Positions 33,332 to 39,987 of a stretch of DNA of 55,728 nucleotides are shown here, one piece after another (position 1 is the stretch's first letter; each line of letters starts with the position of its first letter). The stretch spans positions 1 to 55,728 of IMG/VR virus record IMGVR_UViG_3300036861_000270. The stretch is one strand, 5' to 3'. The notes beneath the pieces are model-generated. The model saw only the letters and a list, made by a program, of their open reading frames with translations, had not been told where the DNA came from and searched no databases. This stretch comes from a virus. The translations under genes and the position numbers were made by a program.

Positions 33332-33681
33332 CCGCCGCGCATCCACCCGGGGTCGACGTCACCGCACGGCCGACCAACGGGATGACCGCATGCCGATGCA
33401 TCCGGTGGCATCGGCCAATCCCCGTCGAGGAAGAGATCCACCACGTCATACCTCAAGGTGCGCCGTTCCACGGTCCTGACGTGGACGGCAACCGGGTGGC
33501 GCTGTGCCCAACCGCGCACGTGAACGTGCATTCGTGTATCCGTGTGTGGCTCCGCGCCCGCAAGCTGGACCGGGTACCCACCCCGCTCGAGCTGAGGCCC
33601 TACACCCGGTTTGTCCGCAAGCTCGCGGAGCAGGCTATGGCGGCGCTCGGCCCACAGGCTGACGTTCCGCTCGACCCGTAG
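33328..33681 (+). CDS. HNH-like endonuclease, operon type
   Basis: 117 residues from GTG 33328. Contains EEEIHHVIPQG, then NRVALCPTAHVNVHSCI, an HH...N...H pattern of HNH folds of the kind found in ordinary phage operons. It lacks the hairpin leader of the inserted nucleases and overlaps its upstream neighbour, so it looks resident rather than mobile. Confidence 0.65.
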   Translation: MTAAHPPGVDVTARPTNGMTACRCIRWHRPIPVEEEIHHVIPQGAPFHGPDVDGNRVALCPTAHVNVHSCIRVWLRARKLDRVPTPLELRPYTRFVRKLAEQAMAALGPQADVPLDP

Positions 33682-33691
33682 GGAGGCAACC

Positions 33692-33844
33692 ATGCTCGCG
33701 TTGATAGCCGCGGCCCTGTTGCTGCTTGACGCGTTCGGGATCGACCACCTCGGCCAGGTCGACATCTTCCTCCTCGCCCTTGCCTGTTGGGCCGCGTCGT
33801 TCACCGTTCCCCTCGCGATCCCCTGGCCACGGAGGCAACCATGA
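33692..33844 (+). CDS. two-helix small membrane protein
   Basis: 50 residues, AGGGAGG upstream. Two hydrophobic helices (LALIAAALLLLDAFG and IFLLALACWAASFTVPLAI) separated by a short loop. Overlaps the holin gene by ATGA. Probably part of the lysis module. Confidence 0.65.
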   Translation: MLALIAAALLLLDAFGIDHLGQVDIFLLALACWAASFTVPLAIPWPRRQP

Positions 33845-34161
33845 TCGCCAAGACTCAGCCGCTGCTCGTCGCGTGGCTATCCACCATCCTCGTCACCGCA
33901 GCGGCCCGCTACTTCCCGGGCCTACACCTGGACGACCAGCAGGCCCTCTATCTGGCCGGTGGGCTGTTCACGGTGGCCACCGCGGTCGCGCACCGGTTCG
34001 TGACGCCGACCGCGGAGCCCCGTGCGGCGGATGGTATGCCGCTCATCCGGGCGGCCGACGGGGCCAAGCAGTCCGACGCGGCCAAGCAGTCAGCCCCGCC
34101 GCCGCCGAGCCGGATCGCCGACGAGCGGCCACAGTCCCAGCCGCGCCGGCCGACGGGATAG
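33841..34161 (+). CDS. holin
   Basis: 106 residues: two membrane helices (LLVAWLSTILVTAAARY and ALYLAGGLFTVATAVAHRF) with a short DDQ loop and a long charged, Pro-rich C-terminal tail, the class II holin layout. It is the last late gene before the terminator region. It would permeabilise the membrane to release or activate the endolysin. Confidence 0.72.
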   Translation: MIAKTQPLLVAWLSTILVTAAARYFPGLHLDDQQALYLAGGLFTVATAVAHRFVTPTAEPRAADGMPLIRAADGAKQSDAAKQSAPPPPSRIADERPQSQPRRPTG

Positions 34162-34165
34162 ACTC

Positions 34166-34264
34166 CCGGTACGGTACCGGCACGCCGTAGAAGTGTCGGA
34201 CCACGATTCGGCCCCCGCAGACCGTCCGGCCGGCGGTAGGGGGCCGAATGGTCTGCGGGGGCCG
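34166..34264 (+). repeat. palindrome and two mutually exclusive hairpins
   Basis: CCGGTAC-G-GTACCGG at 34166-34180. ATTCGGCCCCC (34206-34216) pairs with GGGGGCCGAAT (34239-34249), while the overlapping CGGCCCCCGCAGACC (34209-34223) pairs perfectly with GGTCTGCGGGGGCCG (34250-34264). Because 34209-34216 is in both stems, only one can form. Confidence 0.8.
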
Positions 34265-34266
34265 TC

Positions 34267-34482
34267 GTGGTAGACTCCCCGCAGGATCCCCACATAGAGA
34301 AACGGGGAGCTGGGAGGTCGAGCCGACCAGGGGTTGCCCCCACCAAAGGCTGACGCGCCGGGCCACGGTGGAGCATCAGAAGTGGCAGAGACGAAGAGCG
34401 CGGGCACCGGCCGGTCTGCAAGCCCAGTTTCCCACCAGCAACACAAGAGCCGCCTCAGCCTCTTCGGGTTGGGGCGGCTCTT
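34267..34482 (+). ncRNA. candidate small RNA between late genes and terminator
   Basis: TGG-TAGACT (34268-34276) is an extended -10; a transcript from about 34283 would run roughly 200 nt to the terminator. It contains half of hairpin CTCCCCG (34275-34281) / CGGGGAG (34303-34309) or all of it if started earlier. No convincing coding frame is seen. It is not a tRNA by shape. Evidence for expression is lacking. Confidence 0.35.
34445..34482. terminator. two-way intrinsic terminator
   Basis: Perfect arms AAGAGCCGCC (34445-34454) and GGCGGCTCTT (34473-34482), extended inward by TCAGCC/GGTTGG pairing around a TCTTC loop. CTCTTT follows on the plus strand, and CTCTTGTGTT on the minus strand. It separates the rightward late operon from the leftward small-gene operon that ends at 34494. 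Confidence 0.8.
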
Positions 34483-34493
34483 TGCGTCCGGGG

Positions 34494-34841
34494 TCAGTCA
34501 GTGTTGAAGAAGTGGTCGATCTGCGTGCGGATGTTAACCAGCAGCGTCCGGGCCTCGACCTCGGACCGCTGTGCGCTTTCGAAACCGCCGATCGCCGTTG
34601 CCAGATCGCTCCGCAACCGCTCGACCTCGCCGACGAGCCAATCCACATCCTCGGCGTACCAGCCGTCCAGCTTCCGCTCTCGGCGCCAGCGGACTACCGA
34701 TAGCCGGTCGGTACGCTTAGGTATTGGCCGCGAACAGTGCAATTGATGGGCCAGGATGAGCCGCTCTGGCGCGACAACACCGCATTCCTCGCACCACTGC
34801 CAAGTATCGGCGAGCCGGGTGAGTGGTTGCTGCTCGCTCAT
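34494..34841 (-). CDS. leftward early-type protein with CxxC
   Basis: 115 residues from ATG 34841 (GGAGGAACC upstream). CEECGVVAPERLILAHQLHC is a zinc-binding pattern; the C-terminus has DWLVGEVERLRSDL, a segment shared with the next gene (DLDWLVGECERLRR). Last gene of the leftward operon, ending at the terminator. Unknown function. Confidence 0.65.
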   Translation of the reverse strand: MSEQQPLTRLADTWQWCEECGVVAPERLILAHQLHCSRPIPKRTDRLSVVRWRRERKLDGWYAEDVDWLVGEVERLRSDLATAIGGFESAQRSEVEARTLLVNIRTQIDHFFNTD

Positions 34842-35176
34842 GGTTCCTCCGGTCGTGCCGGTGGGTTGCTGCGGACCTCCATCTCCTCGACCTCGAGCGG
34901 GTCGTCGCTCATTGCGGCGTGTGCTCTGGCGGCCTGTTCGTTGTCGTAGAGGGCGATGACCTCGCTGGGGTCGTAGTTGCCGTATCGCACGGCCCACACG
35001 GCGGGGAACCGACGCAACCGCTCACACTCGCCGACGAGCCAGTCGAGGTCCGCCAGCATGTATTGCAACTCGGCTGGGTGCGTGGCCGGGTCGGTCCAGT
35101 CCTTGGCCGGTCCACGAACGAACATCGACCTGCTGAGCCGCGCCTTGATCTCGACGAGTCGGTCGTGGTCGTTCAT
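34838..35176 (-). CDS. leftward protein paralogous to the 54553-54735 gene
   Basis: 112 residues. N-terminal helical part with DLDWLVGECERLRR; C-terminal half VWAVRYGNYDPSEVIALYDN and QAARAHAAMSDDPLEVEEMEV is nearly the same as the whole product of 54553-54735. Domain duplication across two early operons. ATGA overlap with the next gene. Confidence 0.65.
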   Translation of the reverse strand: MNDHDRLVEIKARLSRSMFVRGPAKDWTDPATHPAELQYMLADLDWLVGECERLRRFPAVWAVRYGNYDPSEVIALYDNEQAARAHAAMSDDPLEVEEMEVRSNPPARPEEP

Positions 35177-35328
35177 CGTTCCTCATCTTCCACATACCAG
35201 CGGTCATGCCCGGTCTCGCGCGTGTGCACGGCCGCCCACTTCCCGCGCGCCTCCGCATTGTCGAACGGCATGATGAGCGCGTCATCGCCCTCGCCGCACT
35301 CCAGACACACGAGCAGATAGAAGATCAT
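35173..35328 (-). CDS. 51-residue CxxC-type protein
   Basis: From ATG 35328 with GGAGGAGCC upstream. MIFYLLVCLECGEGDD then PFDNAEARGKWAAVHTRETGHD, resembling the DN-EA-R-W-HxxxTGH pattern of small phage proteins. ATGA overlaps at both ends. Confidence 0.6.
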   Translation of the reverse strand: MIFYLLVCLECGEGDDALIMPFDNAEARGKWAAVHTRETGHDRWYVEDEER

Positions 35329-35579
35329 TGTGGCTCCTCCGGTCCAGCGGGATCCTCGTCGGCGCGTTCCATGATCGGCTCGATCCATGTGCCGGCGCGG
35401 CGGGCGCCGACCTGGCGGATCTCGGATGGGAAGACCAGCAGGTCGGCCATGCCGCGGGCCAGCGACTGCGGGATCGGCACGTGGAGCCGGTCGGCGTCCT
35501 GGCTGGCCTGCTGGACGAGTGACGCTATATGCGCCCAACTCTCCGCCAGCTGGTCGTACGCTTCCTGTGTGGCTGCCAA
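35325..35579 (-). CDS. leftward small protein, paralogue of 37000-37209
   Basis: 84 residues from TTG 35579 (AAGGAG upstream), start chosen by alignment with the paralogue. YDQLAESWAHIASLVQQASQ and ADRLHVPIPQSLARGMADLL parallel the product of 37000-37209. Mostly helical, unknown function. Its mRNA leader carries the L6 hairpin. Confidence 0.65.
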   Translation of the reverse strand: MAATQEAYDQLAESWAHIASLVQQASQDADRLHVPIPQSLARGMADLLVFPSEIRQVGARRAGTWIEPIMERADEDPAGPEEPQ

Positions 35580-35640
35580 GGGGGTCTCCTTGGTGGTCGC
35601 AGGCCCCGGGTGAGTGTGAGGCTCGCTCGGGGCCACTTGC
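35580..35640 (-). promoter_or_regulatory. leader L6 (minus strand): hairpin and RBS
   Basis: On the minus strand AAGTGGCCCCG begins a hairpin with arms GGCCCCG (35634-35628) and CGGGGCC (35608-35602), then AAGGAG before TTG 35579. The first 11 bases equal those of L3 and L5. No clear -10 adjoins it; transcription probably starts at the promoter near 35855-35883. Confidence 0.55.
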
Positions 35641-35854
35641 GTTTGATGGCCCGGCCGGGCCGCCCGACCTTGAGCAGGTGGGCCGTGCGAACTCCCAATC
35701 CGGGTTGAACTAGGAGTTGGCTAGTAGTTGGGCAGGGACCTCGGGCCGCTCGTGGCGGCTGGCTGGCACCTGCTCCCGCGCGGTGAGCGGGTGCCGGGAC
35801 GGTGCCGCTGTGGAGGGTTGCGTCCCGCGGCAGGACTAGGTGGACAATGGAATC
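35641..35854. other. long untranslated leader of the leftward operon
   Basis: About 210 bases with no convincing gene on either strand, lying between the leftward promoter and the first leftward gene. It contains the near-repeats CTAGGAGTTGG and CTAGTAGTTGG (35709-35730) and a G+C-rich inverted segment around GCACCTGCTCCCGC / GCGGTGAGCGGGTGC. Confidence 0.5.
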
Positions 35855-35883
35855 AGTGTAAGGGTATCCTTACCTCCTGTCAA
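35855..35883 (-). promoter_or_regulatory. leftward promoter with palindromic operator in the spacer
   Basis: On the minus strand TTGACA (35883-35878), 17-base spacer, TACACT (35860-35855). Overlapping it is the inverted repeat GTAAGG-GTAT-CCTTAC (35858-35873), a likely repressor site. A weaker rightward promoter (TGGACA at 35841, TATCCT near 35865) would share this operator. Confidence 0.65.
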
Positions 35884-35906
35884 GAATCCCTAACGCCGGA
35901 GGTCTG

Positions 35907-36092
35907 ATGCCAGAGTTCGAACTCGACGACATCAGCGAGCTTCGCCGGGAACGCGACCGCTTCGAGGCGCTGCTCACCGAGGCCATCCGACGGGCGCGGG
36001 CCAAAGGCGACTCCTGGGAGAAGATCGCGCAGCGGCTCGGCGTCTCCCGTCCGGCCGCGTGGGAACGCTACCGCCGCCAGGTCGAGGAGTAG
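35907..36092 (+). CDS. small helix-turn-helix protein
   Basis: 61 residues, GGAGG upstream. A charged N-terminal helix (SELRRERDRFEALLTEAIRRA) then WEKIAQRLGVSRPAAWERY, a helix-turn-helix of the sigma-region-4/resolvase type. It lies next to the palindromic operator and may control the divergent promoters. Confidence 0.7.
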   Translation: MPEFELDDISELRRERDRFEALLTEAIRRARAKGDSWEKIAQRLGVSRPAAWERYRRQVEE

Positions 36093-36095
36093 GCC

Positions 36096-36314
36096 ATGAG
36101 TCGCATCGAAGGGTTCGCGGTCATCCTCACCGAGCGCATCTCGGAGGAGGACGCCGACGCGGTCATGCAGTCCATCCGCCAGTTCCGTTATGTGGCCGAT
36201 GTGAAACCGGTCATGACCACCACCGACAGCTACTTCGCGGAGATGCGGGTCCGGTCGGAGCTGGTCGACAAGCTGTTCGACTTCATCAGCAAGGAGATCC
36301 GAGGAAAGCAGTAG
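36096..36314 (+). CDS. 72-residue alpha/beta protein
   Basis: Starts 3 bases after the HTH gene stop. MSRIEGFAVILTERISEEDADAVMQ, FRYVADVKPV, AEMRVRSELVDKLFDFI: a ferredoxin-like beta-alpha-beta pattern. Unknown function; converges with the leftward gene at 36317. Confidence 0.65.
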   Translation: MSRIEGFAVILTERISEEDADAVMQSIRQFRYVADVKPVMTTTDSYFAEMRVRSELVDKLFDFISKEIRGKQ

Positions 36315-36316
36315 CC

Positions 36317-36562
36317 TCACCGGCCGACCTCCTGACGCTGCGGGTCGGGGAGTCCACGCAAGCGGATGACCTCGTTGTAGAGCGCGATCAGATGGGGCCG
36401 TTCATGCCACCAGCCGTCCGGGTCGGCCACGCGATCCCACTCCTCAACCCGCTCCCGTGTCGCAGCTAGGGCCAGCTCGACATCGGCGCAGCGGCGCCGG
36501 TAGTCCCAGTGCCCCTCCACGTAGCCGTCGACGTACTCGACGATATCCTCGGGTTCGATCAT
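36317..36562 (-). CDS. 81-residue acidic protein
   Basis: From ATG 36562 with GGAGGCGAC upstream. IEPEDIVEYVDGYVEGHWDYRRRC then GWWHERPHLIALYNEVIRLRG. Helical, no family. Last gene of the leftward group that starts at 37209. Confidence 0.62.
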   Translation of the reverse strand: MIEPEDIVEYVDGYVEGHWDYRRRCADVELALAATRERVEEWDRVADPDGWWHERPHLIALYNEVIRLRGLPDPQRQEVGR

Positions 36563-36610
36563 GTCGCCTCCTGGAGCGGATCGGGGAGCCGGCCGAGCGC
36601 GCTCTCCTTA
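36563..36610 (-). pseudogene. duplicated 3' end of the 36838-36990 gene
   Basis: After the stop of the 77-residue gene, an out-of-frame stretch reads SALGRLPDPLQEAT before overlapping ATG 36562. It closely matches the end of the neighbouring gene (AALGLLPDPLQEAR), which sits in the same way before ATG 36841. No start codon is seen, so it looks like a remnant of a tandem duplication. Confidence 0.5.
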
Positions 36611-36841
36611 GAGCCAAGGGTTGCTGTGGATCGCGTGCTCTTCGGGGAATTGACAGCAACCCACGCCCGACTCGGGCCGGTCCGGCACCTTGTAGTAGAT
36701 GCGATGGGGAACATAGACAGCAGGACGTTCGCGGAGCAGGCGCGCCCATTCAGGGTCGAATCGGTCGGCTGCGTCAGCTAGCTGCATGACGGCCTCCATG
36801 AACCTTGCCTCATCCATGAAGAAAGCCGCATCTTTGCTCAT
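36608..36841 (-). CDS. 77-residue protein
   Basis: From ATG 36841 (CAGGAGG upstream). MSKDAAFFMDEARFMEAVMQ, RFDPEWARLLRERPAVYVPHRIYY, then two adjacent Cys. No known family. ATGA overlap with the upstream 50-residue gene. Confidence 0.6.
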   Translation of the reverse strand: MSKDAAFFMDEARFMEAVMQLADAADRFDPEWARLLRERPAVYVPHRIYYKVPDRPESGVGCCQFPEEHAIHSNPWL

Positions 36842-36990
36842 CTCGCCTCCTGAAGTGGGTCTGGGAGCAGGCCGAGCGCGGCCGCCAACGTCTCCGGGTC
36901 CTGCGTGTAGAACTCCAACGACCCCAACCCCGCATGGCGGAGCGCATCCCGAACCAGGAACGGGTCGTGGGTCTGCCGACGGAGCCTCAT
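36838..36990 (-). CDS. 50-residue protein
   Basis: From ATG 36990 with GTGGAGG just upstream. MRLRRQTHDPFLVRDALRHA then FYTQDPETLAAALGLLPDP. Its 3' end is duplicated at 36563-36610. Function unknown. Confidence 0.6.
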   Translation of the reverse strand: MRLRRQTHDPFLVRDALRHAGLGSLEFYTQDPETLAAALGLLPDPLQEAR

Positions 36991-36999
36991 CCTCCACTG

Positions 37000-37209
37000 T
37001 CAGGTCGAGGGCTGCCAGCCTGCCGCGTTCCGCGCCTCCCCGATCCGCTCGACCTCCGCCGGGAACGTCAGTAGGTCGGCCATGCCGAGGGCGAGCCGCT
37101 GCGGGATCGGGATGTGGAGCATGTCGGTGGCGTGGGTGGCTTCCTGGACGATGGTGGCGGCATAGCGCCACTGTTCGGCGGCGGCGTGGTAGTCCTCGAG
37201 CGTTGGCAC
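37000..37209 (-). CDS. small helical protein, paralogue of 35325-35579
   Basis: 69 residues from GTG 37209 (GAGGGAAG upstream). YHAAAEQWRYAATIVQEATH and TDMLHIPIPQRLALGMADLL parallel the product of 35325-35579. First gene of the leftward group; a TGC-TAAACT extended -10 on the minus strand (37257-37249 region) may drive it. Confidence 0.62.
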   Translation of the reverse strand: MPTLEDYHAAAEQWRYAATIVQEATHATDMLHIPIPQRLALGMADLLTFPAEVERIGEARNAAGWQPST

Positions 37210-37241
37210 TGGGCTTCCCTCTGTCGTATCTCTGCCGTTGT

Positions 37242-37300
37242 GGGAAGAGTTTAGCAGGAAGGTACCGACAAGGGAAGATTTTCGTGCCATGATTCATGGC
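37242..37300. promoter_or_regulatory. divergent regulatory region with direct and inverted repeats
   Basis: Direct repeats GGGAAGAGTTT (37242-37252) and GGGAAGATTTT (37272-37282) are 30 bp apart, about three helical turns. The inverted repeat GCCATGA-T-TCATGGC (37286-37300) covers the start codon of the forward gene. This looks like an operator set for a divergent promoter pair. Confidence 0.5.
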
Positions 37301-37510
37301 ATGGCCGACGACCTCATCACTCTCGCCGACCTCGCCCGCCGAGTTGGCCTGAGCTCACGCAGGGTCCGCCAGATCGCGGACGCCGACCCCGCCTTCCCGC
37401 CACGGCGGCGTCTAGGCCGCTACTGGGTCGTCTCCTACTCCGAGGCCCGCGCCTACTTCGCCGCCCGCGGCGTCCCAGGCAAAAGCGGTCGGCCCCGCCG
37501 CCAGCGCTGA
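37289..37510 (+). CDS. HTH DNA-binding protein (MerR/excisionase-like)
   Basis: 73 residues from ATG 37289 (or 69 from ATG 37301). DLITLADLARRVGLSSRRVRQIAD is a winged-helix/MerR-type HTH, then RRRLGRYWVVSYSEARAYFAARG. No ribosome-binding site precedes either ATG, so a leaderless mRNA is likely. The palindrome at its start suggests autoregulation. It could be an excisionase, given the integrase nearby. Confidence 0.7.
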   Translation: MIHGMADDLITLADLARRVGLSSRRVRQIADADPAFPPRRRLGRYWVVSYSEARAYFAARGVPGKSGRPRRQR

Positions 37511-37526
37511 GCAGACCACTCCCCCA

Positions 37527-38294
37527 TCAGCGCTTCCGGCCGGCGCGGAGCTGCTCCAGGATGTCCCCCACATACCGTTCGGAGACGGTTACTTCACCCC
37601 CCCGGTTGATCGCTGCGGCGATCTCCCGCGGCTTCCGCGCGGCGAGCTCCGGATGCTCCACCAGATATCTCTCAACGTAAAGACGCTTGGCGCCGTAGAC
37701 CGCCAGATCCACCCCGCCCGCATTGTGCCCGTTGCCCAGTTCGGAACCTGGGCCGCTGGCAGTTTCTATCCCGGGCCGGATCAGCTCGCCCTCGAGCGTG
37801 TCCTGCCTCCGAACGATCCGGGCAGGCTCCGCCGATGGGGGAGCGAGGTGGATAACATCCGCGCCGCTGGCGGCCGCCAGCATCTTCAACAGGTACGCCA
37901 ACCCGAGTGTCACTAGGATCGACGCGACCGGCACCGCAAGCGCGATCGCGCGGACCTGCTCGGGAACACGGGTCGCGTTGAAGTACAGCGTGCCGGCCGC
38001 GGCGATCAGCACCAGCACGAACGGGATCGCGCGCGGGTAGGGAACGACCCTGCCGCGTTCCTCGACGCGGACCATGGACGCGGCGATCAGCAGCACCTCG
38101 AAGAACAGCAGTGCCATGTCTACCCCGATCGGGAACAGCCAGGCGTGTCCCTGGCCGAACTTGAGCGCGGGGTTCTCCGCGGCTTCGCGGAGCGCGAAGA
38201 AGCTCAGGGTGAACGCGGCGACGGCGACGCCGATGCCGAGCAGCAGCGCGACGCCGAGCACGGCACGCAGGTTAGATGGCAGCGAGGACCACAT
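37527..38294 (-). CDS. DUF2637-like membrane protein
   Basis: 255 residues, AAGGAGG upstream. Four membrane helices: 12-32, 50-73 (WLFPIGVDMALLFFEVLLIAA), about 88-105 and 118-140. The pattern SFFALREAAENPA, then WLFPIGVD, is typical of DUF2637 proteins of actinomycete integrative conjugative elements. The cytoplasmic C-terminus ends with a helix-turn-helix-like YLVEHPELAARKPREIAAA and VSERYVGDILEQL. Its presence in a phage suggests exchange with a conjugative element. Confidence 0.7.
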   Translation of the reverse strand: MWSSLPSNLRAVLGVALLLGIGVAVAAFTLSFFALREAAENPALKFGQGHAWLFPIGVDMALLFFEVLLIAASMVRVEERGRVVPYPRAIPFVLVLIAAAGTLYFNATRVPEQVRAIALAVPVASILVTLGLAYLLKMLAAASGADVIHLAPPSAEPARIVRRQDTLEGELIRPGIETASGPGSELGNGHNAGGVDLAVYGAKRLYVERYLVEHPELAARKPREIAAAINRGGEVTVSERYVGDILEQLRAGRKR

Positions 38295-38795
38295 TCAGGT
38301 CTTCCTCCTTGGGGTGGTGGTCGTGGTGGGGGAGAGGCCCTTGGCCTTGTCGCCCGCATGTGCCCACGCGCAGCGGACGAACCCCACCGGGTCCTTCCCG
38401 AATCCGGGGCAGCCCGCCGCCAGAACCGCCGCCTGTCGATGGGCCGGCCGGGCCGCAGGCTTGACGCCCGGGGGAGTGGGGGACTGCGACAGCAACGAGA
38501 CGAGCAGGGCCGCCGCAACCGCCTGCAAGATCAGCGCCACGGCCCACCGGTTGTCGAGCTCTTCCTTCCGGAACGCCACCACCACCGTCCCCAGCACGAA
38601 CGCGACCAGGCCGAGTACCACCCAGCCGACCTGCGACATGCCATAGAGCGGACCGGAGAACCGGGCCCGGACGTAGACGACCAGACCGATCAGTCCCGCC
38701 ACGACCGCCAGGACGAGGATGGTCTTGCCGCGGGGTCCGGAACGGATCGGCACGGTCGGGGTCGACGACGTCGGTGCAAGCGCTCGACTGGCCAT
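38295..38795 (-). CDS. three-helix membrane protein
   Basis: 166 residues from ATG 38795, overlapping the upstream stop. Hydrophobic helices near 26-44, 56-76 and 86-103, then a Pro/Thr-rich tail with two Cys (CPGFG, RCAWAH). The Cys tail may be outside the membrane. Part of the leftward membrane module; unknown function. Confidence 0.63.
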   Translation of the reverse strand: MASRALAPTSSTPTVPIRSGPRGKTILVLAVVAGLIGLVVYVRARFSGPLYGMSQVGWVVLGLVAFVLGTVVVAFRKEELDNRWAVALILQAVAAALLVSLLSQSPTPPGVKPAARPAHRQAAVLAAGCPGFGKDPVGFVRCAWAHAGDKAKGLSPTTTTTPRRKT

Positions 38796-38983
38796 CAACG
38801 TCCCCCCTCGATCGTGGCCACGGGATGCTGCAGGTCGAGGGCGTTCGTCGCGATGATCGTGCCGCCGAATGCGGCGACCGCCAGGAACAGCAGCCCCATC
38901 ACCACCAGCACCGACGTGAACCGGCCACTGCGGCGGCCCTTGCGGCGCCGACGCCGCTTGGTCTTGCGGGTCTTGCTTGGCAT
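38795..38983 (-). CDS. small basic single-helix membrane protein
   Basis: 62 residues from ATG 38983 (AAGGAG upstream). The first 20 residues are almost all Lys/Arg (TRKTKRRRRRKGRRSG), then one helix (FTSVLVVMGLLFLAVAAFGG). Positive-inside orientation. Member of the same module. Confidence 0.62.
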   Translation of the reverse strand: MPSKTRKTKRRRRRKGRRSGRFTSVLVVMGLLFLAVAAFGGTIIATNALDLQHPVATIEGGR

Positions 38984-39009
38984 CCGATCACTCCTTGTTT
39001 GAGCTTGGG

Positions 39010-39084
39010 TCAGTCCTTGGTGAAGGCCAGCCGGATACAGGCACCGACGAACACAACGACGAGTAGGACGGTGGCAACGCTCAC
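39010..39084 (-). CDS. 24-residue membrane peptide
   Basis: From GTG 39084 with GGGGAGGTG upstream: VSVATVLLVVVFVGACIRLA and four more residues. One membrane helix. It fits exactly between the transglycosylase stop and the next gene, so it is probably translated; function unknown. Confidence 0.45.
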   Translation of the reverse strand: MSVATVLLVVVFVGACIRLAFTKD

Positions 39085-39087
39085 GAG

Positions 39088-39690
39088 TCACCTCCCCCCA
39101 GCCTGGTAGGAACGGGCGAGGAACTGGCGGTAGGTACCGCGCGTGTAGGTGGTCCAGGGCGTCCAGTCGGCCCCGCCGCCGGAGATCCCATAGGCGGCAC
39201 GCATGCAGGTCGCCGGGTCATACAGATCCGCGTTCGAGCGCAGATGGAACCGAGCACGCCGCGCCGGGCCGAGCTGGCCGAGCATGTTGATCTGCATCAG
39301 GCAGTAGGAGTCATCCGGCGGCACCGGGTTGTGCGCCTGCGGCCGACCGCCCGACTCGGCCAGCGCCACCGCCGTAGCGGTCACCGACTCCGAACTCGAG
39401 AACCCCGCCGCGCGGGCGTAGGCATGGATCCTCTCCGGGCTGAGCCGTGCGGCCGACCCTGGCAGAACCAGCGTGAGAGCGGCGGGGGAGTGCCGCTTGG
39501 GCTTGTGGGGCTTAGTGTCCTGCCCGACCGTATGCCGCAGATCGGTGGCGACCGCCAGGACGAACTCGCGCGGGTCGTGAACGTGATGGTCGGAGCAGTA
39601 GCCGTAGACCACCACCGCCAGCACGAACCACGGGGCCAGCTTCACCCGGGTCCGTACCGAGCTCCGCTGCTCGGGGTAGCGCGGGATCAT
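39088..39690 (-). CDS. membrane-anchored lytic transglycosylase-like protein
   Basis: 200 residues. N-terminal anchor (APWFVLAVVVYGY), a basic linker, then residues 80-195: TATAVALAESGGRPQAHN (catalytic Glu in AES), SYCLMQINMLGQLG, DPATCMRAAYGISGGGADWTPW, TYTRGTYRQFL, as in SLT-type domains. In conjugative elements such enzymes open the wall for transfer machinery. With the DUF2637 gene it suggests a module borrowed from such an element. Confidence 0.72.
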   Translation of the reverse strand: MIPRYPEQRSSVRTRVKLAPWFVLAVVVYGYCSDHHVHDPREFVLAVATDLRHTVGQDTKPHKPKRHSPAALTLVLPGSAARLSPERIHAYARAAGFSSSESVTATAVALAESGGRPQAHNPVPPDDSYCLMQINMLGQLGPARRARFHLRSNADLYDPATCMRAAYGISGGGADWTPWTTYTRGTYRQFLARSYQAGGR

Positions 39691-39969
39691 GCGGCTCTAG
39701 CCCATCGGACGAGCGGCATGGGACGATCAACGAGCATCCGGAGACCACCTTCAGATGCAATGAGACCCGGCGGGGAGGTTGCGTCTTCCCGCCGGGCTCC
39801 CTGGCTTCACTTCTGCGGCTTCGCACGCTCCTGCTTGCCGCTATGCAGTTGTGGCGCCCACGCGAGGCGGATAGATCCCTGCCGCCCTCCCCTGCGGCAC
39901 TCAAGTTTCCCTTTAACACAAGGGGAGCATAACCGTTCTGACCAGCGGCGTCTAGTGAGGCTTTAACGA
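39691..39969. promoter_or_regulatory. intergenic region with a strong hairpin
   Basis: Between divergent genes. Perfect 9-bp arms CCCGGCGGG (39766-39774) and CCCGCCGGG (39788-39796), resembling the leader hairpins; on the minus strand it would lie in the 5' region of the transglycosylase operon. Two CTTTAAC copies (39911-39917, 39961-39967) mark the forward side. No convincing gene is seen. Confidence 0.45.
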
Positions 39970-39987
39970 ATGCGCTATGCTCTGAGC

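Noticed and set aside
34271-34345. tRNA-like shape (GGTCGAGCC with later CCACCA)
   Set aside because: No acceptor stem pairs, no D-arm or anticodon arm can be drawn; better explained as part of the hairpin-rich non-coding region.
39842-39931. 29-codon frame after the 39766-39796 hairpin
   Set aside because: No ribosome-binding site and no protein-like character; the segment is more probably regulatory.
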